The notes below the pieces were generated by a model, which was not told the origin of the DNA, did not search any database, and worked only from the letters and a program-made list of their open reading frames with translations. Shown here one piece after another: positions 1-9,224 of a stretch of DNA of 22,141 nucleotides (position 1 is the stretch's first letter; each line of letters starts with the position of its first letter). Origin of the DNA: Larix sibirica (lineage: Eukaryota; Streptophyta; Pinopsida; Pinales; Pinaceae); assembly GCA_004151065.3 (NCBI GenBank), contig NWUY0300001243.1, positions 43,303 to 65,443 of the forward strand, written 5' to 3'. Both the position numbers and the translations under genes were made by a program.

Positions 1-1205
1 CACATTCCTATGATGGGCCTCATTGATGGATGACATTTAATATATGACTTGAAGATAAAATCTTTTGCACTCTTTTAAGTACATACAATCATAACTTGGA
101 CGTTCTGCTAGTTGAGTCTCATCTCTATTATGTGGTATACTCCAAATATGATCAACCTAGTTAACTTGGATAACACTAGTATATTAAGAATGGACCTAAA
201 CTATTGGGGTAAGGTACATTATCTTGTATAAGCAATCTCATAGAAAATTAAAGTAGCTTCAAGATACAAATATTCACTCTAAGGTAGATAAGGTTAGCCA
301 CTATAGAATAGGAACATGTATCTACAAAGAGGTTGATATACTAATCTAATAGTAGGTGGGATAAACAATACAAGAGGGTCCTATCTTTAATATGGTGGGA
401 TAGCTAGTGAAAGAAATGGTGGTCAAATAAGGGGAGGTGGTAGTGCACTAGGTTGGTAGCTCATGTGGCTCTTTCTACATGTGTTATTATGTTTACCTTA
501 GGGTGGAAGACCTCCTTATTATACCAATAAGAAAATTAGCTTTATCCTTGGAGAAGGTATGAGTATGCTCTTCAGTTAGCATTATTTGGACGAATTAGGC
601 TTCTTTCATATTTCTATTTAGCTTATTACTTAGTTTGACATTGAACAAATAGCTTATGAAAGACATAACAGTCTAAATGGTCATGACCTAAAGCATTATG
701 ATCTGAGTATAATTTATTCCTATCAAAATTGAAACAATGAATATAATAGGGATGTGATTGTNTAGTGACTAAAAGAGAGGTGAAACCTAATTTCCCTTTA
801 ACGAATCTATATGGATAAATTAAATGTTCTTTTGAGGTGATGCAAATAAGACAATAACTATATAAGGACCTTACCCAGTAACACCATCATCTAAAGCATT
901 CTTATATCTATATTTTTCCCTAGGGTGACATACTTAGTCAAATATTTTGTTAGGATCACTAGACTAGATAAGAGGATTCAACTTTTTAGGATGGATGTTA
1001 ACTTTATAAGTGGTGGGTAAATACTTTGTATATTCCACTTATTAGTCACTATATAACACTTGCAAGAGAATTTACTTTAGATTCGTAGCTTGCGATATTA
1101 TATACTTATATAAGGTAGGGGGTATCCTTCCTTGAAGATAGGCGTTGAACTAGGTTGGGAATCACATATTAAGTTGAGTTGGGAGATATCCTTGATCGAT
1201 TCTAC

Positions 1206-1315
1206 TGGGATGGGATAGTGAAAGAGTAGTTATTTGGGGGGTAGGTATGAGAATAGAGGGATAAGGTTTTACGATTGTTATGGCCCCAAACTTCATAGGC
1301 GACTCATGTGGCTCT
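1206..1315. repeat. Diverged dispersed repeat, second copy (first copy about 395-472)
   Basis: Both copies contain a TGGGATAG...AGTGAAAGA-like segment followed downstream by the identical 13-mer CTCATGTGGCTCT (460-472 and 1303-1315). The distance between the two anchors differs (about 65 bp against about 92 bp), so indels separate the copies. It may be part of an old LTR or an unclassified repeat. Chance cannot be excluded by eye. Confidence 0.3.
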
Positions 1316-1363
1316 CGTAGGGGTTATTTTTTGAGAACCCACATTTGGGAAATTGTTTCCACT

Positions 1364-1449
1364 CACTATGTAGGTGATTTTTTGAACACACTATGTAGAC
1401 CTTTATATAAACACACTATGTATGTTTTTATTTGAACACATTATGTGTA
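1364..1449. repeat. 25-bp tandem repeat, about 3.4 units
   Basis: Units begin at 1364, 1389, 1414 and 1439 with CACTATGTA or a close variant (CATTATGTG in the last). The full units end in AACA or AATAAACA-like sequence after a T-rich middle. The 25-bp spacing is exact across the three complete units, while the middle of each unit has diverged, which points to an old minisatellite. Confidence 0.75.
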
Positions 1450-2529
1450 GTTGGATGCTTGAAGAAAGTTTGGCGAGGAGAGAATCTAGGTATTGAATAT
1501 TGTGTTAGACATTTTTTGAAATTTATCAATAAATTTATCAATAATGATTAGGAATTTAATTATTTTATCTTTTAGGATAAGGAAACGATGTTAAGGCTTG
1601 CAAAGACAAATGCCACACATCATAGTGGCCAAAGAGGACTAAAAGAATTGGTTTCCAATTTTGTAAGTATATTCAATACGTGAATTCATTTTTTAATATT
1701 TTCTTGTAAAAAATAAATCTATGATATATAATATTTCCATGTGTCCTATTATGACAAGAATTAAAATACAAACGACATCCAAACAATATTGAAAGAGAAA
1801 TGATGCAACAAAGGAAATGGGGAGACTTTATGATATGGATGGAGAATCAAGCATGACATTTATGAGTTTTTCTTTAATGTATTTGATTTGCCGTATTGTC
1901 TTGATGTGGTGCATACACAAACTTACAAGGTTGGTTCAACTTCTCAATTATAAGCAACTTCCAACAAAAAAACACTATACATTATAGTGTTGATTAAAAT
2001 ATTTTGTAATTGTCAACTTGATTAACATACTGTACGAATTCATAGCAATTTCATTATTGTCTATGTTTCATAGACTACATTCCAATCTACCTCATGCCAC
2101 TCCTTAGGTTCCGATAGGGATAAAAACTCAAAGGACCCTTTTTCATATCTAGTATTGCTCAACAAAAGATTAAGAACAATTTTTCACATCTACAACAAAT
2201 TTTAAAATGTATCGCACCAATCTCATTCACCTCTACATTGTTCCCATGCTCCAAATATGTTTCCTTTGGATATGCTTAATGTGAATTGACAACAAAATTT
2301 TCCATTCCACCTTCGAGTCTCAAATGTCAATTTTTCGCATAGGTGTAACAACCATTATTTTGTTTCAAATCTCTTTCATTCTCTTATTCAAAGTAACAAT
2401 GTGGACTAAAAAACTTTAGCTACATTGAATCTATAAACCTATCATTGGGACTATCAATCAAGTTTTCGGTAAATGTTATTCCCAAATGAATACAATAATC
2501 AAGAATAAAGAATCCAAATTATGGGCCAT

Positions 2530-3060
2530 TACCATTTAGATTCAACACCCTTGGTTCCATAATCCTAAGGTGGTGGAGATTATCTGCTCAACCTGGTAGA
2601 GAAAAAGGGAAGGTTCTCCAAGTTTTATATAGGAATTGAAATTAAAGGTGGTAAAACAGGCTCTAAAGCATTGGTCCAAAAACAATTATGTTGAGTCTTT
2701 TGCTGAAAAAAAACATATTAAAAAACAATTGGCATAAATTCAAGAACAAATGGAAGCAGGTAATCCAACCCTATAAGAGAGAATACAGGAAAACGAGCCA
2801 AATAGAAGACTCCAAAATGTATATAGAGAAGAGGAAGACTATTGGTGATTAAAATCAAGAAGCTTGTGGATTCAAGTAGGAGACAATAATACTTCATTTT
2901 TTCATAGACAGGTAAAAGTAAGGTAAAGTAGAAACAATGTAAAAGAGATCACCAATATTAATGGAAGTAAAGTTACATAATACAATGCCATAAAGGTAGA
3001 AGCATTCCAACACTTTAAAATGTTGTTATCAAAGAAAGAAGAAGTGGATAATGACATAAT
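2530..3060 (+). pseudogene. LINE ORF2 linker between endonuclease and reverse transcriptase (decayed)
   Basis: The conceptual translation contains a GPLPFRFN-like segment near 2522-2545, then HPWFHNPKVVEII-like sequence, a basic helical stretch, and LKSRSLWIQVGDNNTSFFHR at about 2850-2910. That last piece matches the conserved 'W...GD.NT.FFH' signature just upstream of reverse transcriptase in plant LINEs. Several stops and frame changes interrupt it. The region links the endonuclease to the polymerase in ORF2 and has no catalytic role of its own that I can assign. The identification rests on the GDNNTSFFH signature and on position. Confidence 0.7.
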
Positions 3061-3094
3061 TATGAAATGATAGCCAACATCCCTACATTAATAT

Positions 3095-3965
3095 CACAAA
3101 TGGAAAACCAAGAATTAGTGAAGAAATAAAGGAAAGAGAGGTAATAAATGCAGTCTGGGATCTAGAGCCCGACAAAGCTCCAGGGCCAGATGGTTTCTCC
3201 ATATCCTTTTACAAAATATTTTGGGATTTAATAAAAATAGATTTATGTAAGATGATTAAATGATCTCAGAAAAAGGAAAATTGGGAGCAAGTACAAATTC
3301 TTCATTCCTGGCTGTAATTTCGAAAGAGAAGAATCCAACAACCTTCTCTAGGTTTAGGCCAATATTATTGTGAAATTCTTCTTACAAAATAATATCAAAG
3401 ACTTTATCCAACAAAGTCAAACCATTCTTGTCTAAATTACTCTAAGAAAATCAAGGGAATTTCATTTCCAAAAGACAAATTCTTAACAATATCATCATAG
3501 TTCAAGAAGCAATCCACTCTAGTAAAGTAAGGAAAGAGTGAGGGATGGTTATAAAAATGCCAATATGGCCAATGCTTTTGACAGAGTGTGACACTCCTTT
3601 TTATTCATAGTACTCAACACATTCGGATTCTCTGTTACCTTTATAAGATGGGTAAAAACATGCATAACAAACCCTTGGATGGCACCATTGGTAAATGGAA
3701 GACCCACTGATTTATTCCAATGAGAAGGGGATTGCGACAAGGATTCCCACTCTCCCCCATGATTTATATCCTTATGGAATATTCTCTTAGTAGAAGACTC
3801 AAATATGAAGGGAATATTGGAAATCTCCCTGGTATTAGAATAATCAGAGGAGTAAAGGATTTGAATCATTCCCAATTTGCATATTACACTTTGTTGTTAG
3901 GTGGAGCATCAATGGTGAAATTAGACATATTCCAAAGCATTATGGTTATTTATTTAAGGGCTTCA
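3095..3965 (+). pseudogene. LINE reverse transcriptase domain (catalytically dead)
   Basis: In an active LINE this domain copies element RNA at nicked target DNA. Visible landmarks in order are DKAPGPDGF (3171-3197), a FRPI-like block near 3355, the motif A region MANAFDRV (3565-3588), the motif B block RGLRQGFPLSPMIY (from about 3723), NHSQFA, and LLLGGAS. Motif A normally carries an aspartate two residues before MANAF; here that codon is AAT (Asn) at 3562-3564. The FADD box reads FAYY (3876-3887), so both remaining catalytic aspartates are gone. Stops include TGA at 3589-3591 just after motif A, and the frame changes between motifs A and B. Family assignment is firm. Confidence 0.9.
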
Positions 3966-3989
3966 AGATGAGAAGTAAATAACCATAAA

Positions 3990-4530
3990 TGTTGTGTGTA
4001 TGGAAGGAATATATCAGCTGCAAGCCTTAAAAATATTGCCGATATTTTGGGATATTCTGCTAAGAAGCACTGGAATTCTTTCATCTACTTAGGAATCCTC
4101 ATTTTCCTAGGGAGACTACATTCCTTGGACTCGAGGAGTGTGGTTGAAAAAATCAGGAAAAAAATAGAACAATGGGGTACCAAGTGACTCGACCCAGCTT
4201 GTAGAGTAGTGCTGAGAAAATCAACTATGTAATCATTAGCCATCTATCAGAATTCCATCTTGCTAGCCCCAATTAGAATTTCCAGACAGATTGACAGTAT
4301 TCAACATAAATTTTTATGGCAGGGTGGCAAAGCTAATGTAAAAAAATATAATTTGGTAAATTTGAAACAAGTGGTTGCATCTGAAAGCAAAGGAGGATAC
4401 ACAATTAGGGACACTAAATTGCTAAATAAAGCTTTGTGGGGCAAAATTCTTTGGAACATTGATATAGGGGAAGAAGTGTGGTGGAAGAATGTTGTAACTA
4501 GGAAATATACCCTCTCAAATTGAAACATAA
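3990..4530 (+). pseudogene. LINE ORF2 post-RT (thumb/connection) region
   Basis: This continues the frame of the RT motif B segment after a shift near 3971-3996. It contains YLGI (after WNSF), a KIRKKIEQWG segment, then LLAPIRISRQID, FLWQGGKANVKKYNLVN, GGYTIRDTKLLNKALWGKILW and WWKNVVTRKY. The FLWQG..KK.LVNW...EGGL.I.D...N.AL..K..W pattern is typical of plant LINE ORF2 between reverse transcriptase and the zf-RVT region. Stops at about 4185 and 4521 break it into two open pieces (3996-4187 and 4260-4523). No catalytic residues are expected here. Confidence 0.85.
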
Positions 4531-4562
4531 TTATAGATCAGATATTTAAGAATGAGTCATGT

Positions 4563-5395
4563 ATGACCATATGGAGTTTATGTAAAGCTTTAATAGACAT
4601 TGTTATAAGTCAAGCTTCATGGATGCTAGGAAATGGACAAAGTATAAGAATTTGGGAGGATCACATTTTAGGAAGGTTTGAGTTAAGAAATAATAATACA
4701 TTTACAAAATTGGATGAAGGAAAACAATCTCCATACTCTAGTTGATATCACTGAGTGGGATGCTAGAGGAAGATGGAAGGGATGGAGAACCTTTAACCTC
4801 TAGGGAGAACTACACAATCAATGGTTATGAAAAAATGCTAAATGGAATTTCCCCTATAGAACACTCAGTCATGGATAGGTGGGTAAGTGGTCCAAAATGT
4901 TGTAACTATATAGTAAAGGAAGGATACACTAAACAAAATAGTGACATAAATGAATTTCCCAGAAACTCAATATGGTAAACAATTTGGAAAAGTAATGCTC
5001 TTCCAGAAATAAAACTCTTCAACTGGGTTCTATGTCATGAAATTTTTTTAACCTTTGATAATATTCATAGAAGAGGTTTGCAAGGACCTTCTTAATGTAT
5101 TCTATGTAGGGAAGAAGAAGGAAGTGTGAATAATTTGTTCTTGAAGTGTGAATCTGCATTAGAAGTTCAAAGGAGAGCATTTGAAGGACTCACCATCAAT
5201 TTAGTTATCCCCAAAAATTGGAAAGAAGTACTTGTAACTTGGCATCATAAGTACTCGAGGAAGTTTACCAATAAGCCACTGCTAAAGCAGGGTTGGAAAT
5301 CCTTACCTTACTTCATCATTTGGAATATTTGGTTAGATAGGAATACTCTTATATTCAAAAACAAAAAATATAAGGAGAGAATAGTTGCAAGATAG
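4563..5395 (+). pseudogene. LINE ORF2 C-terminal zf-RVT region
   Basis: The first piece (4563-4745) has IWSLCKAL...SWMLGNGQSIRIWEDHILG, the conserved W.(L/V)G(N/D)G..I..W.D motif. After a poorly readable middle, the zf-RVT block follows: W..ALPEIKLFNW, L..DNIHRRGLQGPS, and a CILC pair (5096-5107) with a later FLKC (cysteine 5147-5149). The histidine usually just before FLKC is Asn. It closes with LPYFIIWNIWLDRN..IFKNK. The last piece is in frame 2 while the earlier ones are in frame 3, so at least one frameshift lies between. The RNase H that should follow in this class is not found on this strand. Confidence 0.85.
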
Positions 5396-5570
5396 ACATG
5401 GTTCATGATGCAAGAAACTATCACAGTTAAAGGATAGAATAAACAAATAATTCCAGACCTGGTTACAAAAAAAATCTTGTGGCTTCAAAGCTCATTAGAT
5501 CATCCAGGGCAAGGTAAACATAAGGAAAAGCTAAGGGTTAAGGAAAATACAAAGTGGTTGTTGAGGATAA

Positions 5571-5921
5571 AGCCTTCAAAGTTGGATGAAAGGATTACAT
5601 AGGCCCGAAGGGTATAATAAGGTAGTCACAACCATGAAATTCGTCAAGTGACATGTATATTCACCTATAAATTGAAACCATATAACTTATAACCAAATAA
5701 AAAATAGTTTAGTATTTGTAGGAAATAACCTCTTATACATAATGAGTACCCCACTAAAGGGGACATTATAAATGGTAAGTAAATCAATCCTCAATAGCGA
5801 TATTAAACTTAAGTTGTGCCACCTCATGTTGATATTTAAAAGAGAAGACCCTTAGATAATGAGAACCTAATATAGATTCTAGTCACATAGGCTAATGTAC
5901 CAAAGGAAGAAAAATGTCAGG
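5571..5921. other. No gene seen between the LINE and the LTR element
   Basis: There is no coherent frame or family motif. The start is probably the fading 3' end of the LINE, and the remainder is AT-rich flanking DNA. I could not place a LINE poly(A) tail or a target-site duplication. Confidence 0.4.
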
Positions 5922-6142
5922 TGTTGTCAGGACCCTCATTGGGTCCCCTTCTCAAATTGAGTAAGACAAAGTTTCAACCTACCATCAACAAATGGCATTA
6001 ATTGCATTAATAATTGCAGTACCAAGGATTGAACTTTGTATATAATGATATATAATCTAAATGAAAGGTAAACAACTGTAAATAAATAATAAATTAAAAA
6101 ATTTCTTGGTAACTTTGAAGGTCATATAGTTGAGTCATTACA
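5922..6142 (+). repeat. Candidate 5' LTR or its 3' part (start uncertain)
   Basis: The right end is well supported: sequence ending ...TCATTACA stops two bases before a primer-binding site, as an LTR should. The left end is a guess; TGTTGTCAGGACCC at 5922 is one possible start. The right terminus TTACA is the inverted complement of the TGTAA that starts the 3' LTR at 12588, which suits one family. I could not align the bodies of the two LTRs by eye, so the 5' LTR may be truncated, rearranged, or from another element. Confidence 0.4.
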
Positions 6143-6144
6143 AG

Positions 6145-6164
6145 TGGTATAAGAGCAGAGTTAC
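6145..6164 (+). promoter_or_regulatory. Primer-binding site (initiator tRNA-Met type)
   Basis: TGGTATAAGAGC followed by AGAGTT resembles the complement of the plant initiator tRNA-Met 3' end (TGGTATCAGAGC...), with one substitution (C to A) and one missing C. It sits two bases inside the LTR end, the normal position for priming minus-strand synthesis in Ty3/gypsy and Ty1/copia elements. Confidence 0.85.
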
Positions 6165-6381
6165 AACACTTATAGCCTATTGGCATTGCCCATTAAAAAC
6201 AATAAAGATTAAAGCTGATAAACTATTACCATATGAAAAGCAATAAATGACTTTTCCCATTTGTAATCAACCACAACTGTAAATTGGTTTCGCAGATTAA
6301 ACCTCAGTTCAATTACAATTATACAAATTAACATTAAATACAACAAGAAATCAAAGAGAATTAGAAAGGACTTGGTAGCAC

Positions 6382-7677
6382 TTGTGCAACAAAAAGATAT
6401 TAGAGATCAATGGGAAAACCAAAGACGATGGAATTAAAAAGGGAATCATTGTGACTATGGAAGGAAATTATAGTCAACAAGGCAATATCAACCTGGCACT
6501 TGAAGGAAATGATATATGGGTGGACCTAAATGATGAACATAAAACAATTACACCTTCAGATATATTGGAAACAATGCGAAGTTTAAAAGCCGAACTTCAA
6601 AGTTTTAAAGTAGACAACATGAGAGAAAAAGACCAAAAACTTGAGCTAAATGCTATATTATTGGAGAATTTAATCTAAATTAAAAATAATCAACAACCTA
6701 CACACACTTTGAGTAATGCAACAAAAGCTTCATCTAGAAAAAAGAGAACTCGAAGTTTAGATCCATAATTCATTGTTAAGTCAAAATCTAAATCTAGTAC
6801 ACCATTAGAAAACGAATCTTATGCATATAGCTCAAAAATCAACACCTCTGAAACCTCCTCTTCTTGCTCCAAGCATAAGTATAAATACCCAAGTTATGGG
6901 GGACTAAAGGGAGAGTTTAAAAAGATAAAGGCACCTACTTTTGATGAAGAACTAGAATCAAGGGAAAATGTTGAAGAGTGGTTATTCGGTATGTCAAAAT
7001 ATTTTCAAGTGTATGCCTACCCAAGTCACTTGAAAGCTTGCTTAGCCATTTATAATCTGAAAGGAAAATCCACAATATTGTGGAGATATATTAAACTAAC
7101 AAAAGGATTGAAAGGAAGAAATATTAAAATGAGCGAATTTAAGAAAATATTCAAAGAAAAGTACCTTCCTGAAAGATTTTATGATAAGAAGATAAAGGAA
7201 TTTCATGAAATTAAGATGGCATCAATGACAATGGACAACCTAATTAATAATTTTTTTGAATTGTTACATTATGTTCCATACATGAAAGAAGAGAAGATTA
7301 AAATCCAATGTTTCTTGAGATGCCTTCCACCATATTTCTAGGACAAAATTGAATTCGACGGCCCAAAATCATTATATTATGCCTTGTATATGGCTATATT
7401 ATGTTATGAACATAGCCAATAGAGATTAGAAAATATGGAGAACATGCATGAGAAGAAAAGAGTAAAATTTGAGCAAAGGAAAAAGGGGCACAAACCACTA
7501 CCATACAAAATCCAAAACACAAATTTTTAGAACAATAATTTTTTTGGTAAAAGTAATTTTCAAACAAATTTTCCAACTCAGAGTGGAAATAAATCAACAA
7601 GTTATACACGGGAGAAAATAGTTCAAGGACCATTGAAGTGTTGAGGTTACAAAGGACCTCCTTTGTATAGGAATTGT
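6382..7677 (+). pseudogene. Ty3/gypsy Gag (capsid and zinc knuckle), decayed
   Basis: Gag packages element RNA. All readable pieces lie in frame 1. The first in-frame ATG is at 6457; the frame is open from 6382, but only with a TTG. An N-terminal coiled-coil-like stretch (about 6560-6680) precedes the capsid-type retrotransposon gag domain, with APTFD, VEEWLFGMSKYF (about 6970-7008), FKKIFKEKYLPERF (about 7138-7180), FHEIKMASMTM and FLRCLPPYF. A CCHC-type knuckle follows at 7639-7677 in Cx2Cx3Hx4C spacing, but the second Cys is Tyr, the His is Pro, and a TGA sits between the first two positions. Stops also occur at 6676-6678 and 7339-7341 and beyond. The order and knuckle place it firmly as Ty3/gypsy Gag. 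Confidence 0.85.
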
Positions 7678-8260
7678 CTGCATAAGGAAGGAAATGTTAA
7701 ATCAATGAACGATATTCAGGAAGATATGATGGTAAATGATGTAGCCAAAATTTATAGAATCTGTGCTGCCCTAGAAGAAAAACAAGCTTATCACCATCCC
7801 TCCATGGTGGAGATAGAAGGTAAGTTCGCTGAAAAATATATTATTGTTTTGATAGATCAAGTTGGATCCTGTAGCAATTATATTTCTCCAAAAATAGTGG
7901 ATGCATGTAAGTTAGAAAGAAATAAACATAATAAACCTTGGCTGGTTCAATTAACTACATGAACAAAAAGAAGGATAGCTGAATTAGTGAAATACTGTCC
8001 TCTAGAAATGGATGGAATGCCTACAACAACCAATTTAAATATAATGCCCTTAGGTTTCTTATGACATACTTATAGGGATGGATTGGCTAGAAAATCATGG
8101 AGTTAATTGTTTTAATAAAAATTTTACATGCATTGACGAGGAAGGAAATCCGAAACATGTAATTGGCATACTTAGAATAGTGTCGATGAGACAGATTACT
8201 GCTCTACAAACCAAGAGATGTGCCATAAAAGTTTGTAAGTTGTATTATGTAAGTATTTAG
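7678..8260 (+). pseudogene. Ty3/gypsy aspartic protease region, decayed
   Basis: The protease would process the Gag-Pol polyprotein. The frame continues from the zinc knuckle. VLIDQVGSCSNYISPKIVDA (about 7846-7905) aligns with the active-site strand of Ty3/gypsy proteases, normally LID(S/T/P)GASH.(Y/F)IS. Here the catalytic Asp is present, but the residues after it are DQV, not D(S/T)G, and one residue is extra. The C-terminal GMDWL signature, before the polymerase linker, is at about 8075-8090. A frameshift lies in the GGTTTCTT context at 8053-8060, where an extra T fits the change from frame 1 to frame 2. The linker then runs on toward reverse transcriptase with a stop near 8258. Confidence 0.75.
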
Positions 8261-9223
8261 ACCCCTATAGAAAAGGATAAATAGGAATTAGGAGACCTTC
8301 CTGTTATAAATGAATTTAAGGATGTATTTCTGGAAGAAATTCTTGGTTTACCGCCAAAAGCAGATCTCGATTTTTCCATAAATCTTATGTCTGAAGCAAT
8401 GCCTATCTCTAAAGTGCCATATCATATGAGTACACTTGAGTTAGTGAAACTTAAAATGCAACATCAGGAGTTGATAGAGAAATATTATATCACACCCAAC
8501 ATATCCCCATGGGGAGCACCATTTCATTTTGTCAAAAAGAAAGATGGAACCGTAAGGTTATGTATTAACTATCGTCAATTGAACAAAGTAACCATTAAAA
8601 AAAAAATCCCTTACCTAGGATTGATTATTTGTCCAATTAGGTCTATGGGGATAAGGTATTTTCAAAAATTGATTTGAGATCAGGGTGTCATCAGGTTAGT
8701 ATAAGAGATGAAGACATTAATAAAACAACATTTAGGATACGATATGGGCACTACGAGTTCGTAGTGATGGAATTTGGCCTTACCAATGCCATTGCAACAT
8801 TCATGTCCTTAATGAACAACATATTCTGTGAAATTTTGGATAAGTTTGTCTTAATTTTCTTTGACGATATGCTTATATACTCAAAGAATGAAGAAAACAT
8901 GAAGACCATTTGAGAATTGTTTTGCAAACTCTGAGAGAGCACCAACTATATGCTAAATTCAACAAATGTGACATTCTATAAGGATCAAATCTAGTATTTA
9001 GGGAATCTTATTTCAGAAGAGGGATATTTGTAGACCTAGACAAATCAAGACCATTATGGATTGGACCACTCCCAAAAATGTGTCATATATTAGGTCATTT
9101 ATGGGGCTAGCTAGTTATTATAGAAGATTCACTGAAAACTTTTCTAGAATTTCATATCGTATAACATTTTTTTTAAAGAAACAAAAAATAATTATAGTAA
9201 AATGGCTGCAAAAATGTAGAAGT
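8261..9223 (+). pseudogene. Ty3/gypsy reverse transcriptase, frameshifted
   Basis: Landmarks in order are FKDVF (about 8320), LPP, the [20 protein letters not shown] block (about 8504-8563), [30 protein letters not shown] (8659-8694, motif A Asp at 8671-8673), [20 protein letters not shown] (about 8731-8790), and FFDD (8857-8868), the active-site box with both aspartates kept. Next come KCD near 8970, and then DWTTP...IRSFMGLASYYRRF (about 9059-9130) of the connection region. The protein starts in frame 2, moves to frame 1 at an A10 run (8597-8606), and returns to frame 2 before 9056. The reading ends near 9223 at a KC.S motif, where foreign DNA begins. The catalytic aspartates survive, but the frameshifts and stops make this copy inactive. 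Confidence 0.92.
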
Positions 9224-9224
9224 A

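Larger units (their letters stand above)
1..2519. other. No recognisable gene; AT-rich intergenic or decayed repeat DNA
   Basis: I find no reading frame of useful length and no family motif on either strand. The stretch holds an unresolved base (n) at 762, a short tandem repeat at 1364-1449, and a diverged block that occurs twice (about 395-472 and 1206-1315). Short runs could be worn LTR sequence, but no LTR ends, primer site or polypurine tract can be placed here. Confidence 0.5.
2520..5570 (+). mobile_element. LINE (non-LTR retrotransposon) remnant, ORF2 part
   Basis: Read across its frames, this stretch follows the plant L1-type ORF2 order: the linker after the endonuclease (about 2530-3050), reverse transcriptase (about 3095-3965), the post-RT region (about 3990-4530), and the Cys-rich zf-RVT region (about 4563-5395). 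The 5' endonuclease is absent or unreadable, and the C-terminal RNase H usual for this class is missing; readable sequence fades near 5570. I see no poly(A) tail or target-site duplication. Most segments are in frame 3, with shifts to frames 1 and 2. Stops are spread throughout, so the copy is dead. Both boundaries are approximate. Confidence 0.85.

Noticed and set aside
3549-3875. Minus-strand frame of 108 codons
   Set aside because: It lies opposite the LINE reverse transcriptase, whose motifs A and B read clearly on the plus strand; it is a shadow frame.
9167-9175. T8 run as a possible poly(A) tail of a reverse-inserted LINE
   Set aside because: It lies inside readable Ty3/gypsy pol sequence, before the point where that reading stops.
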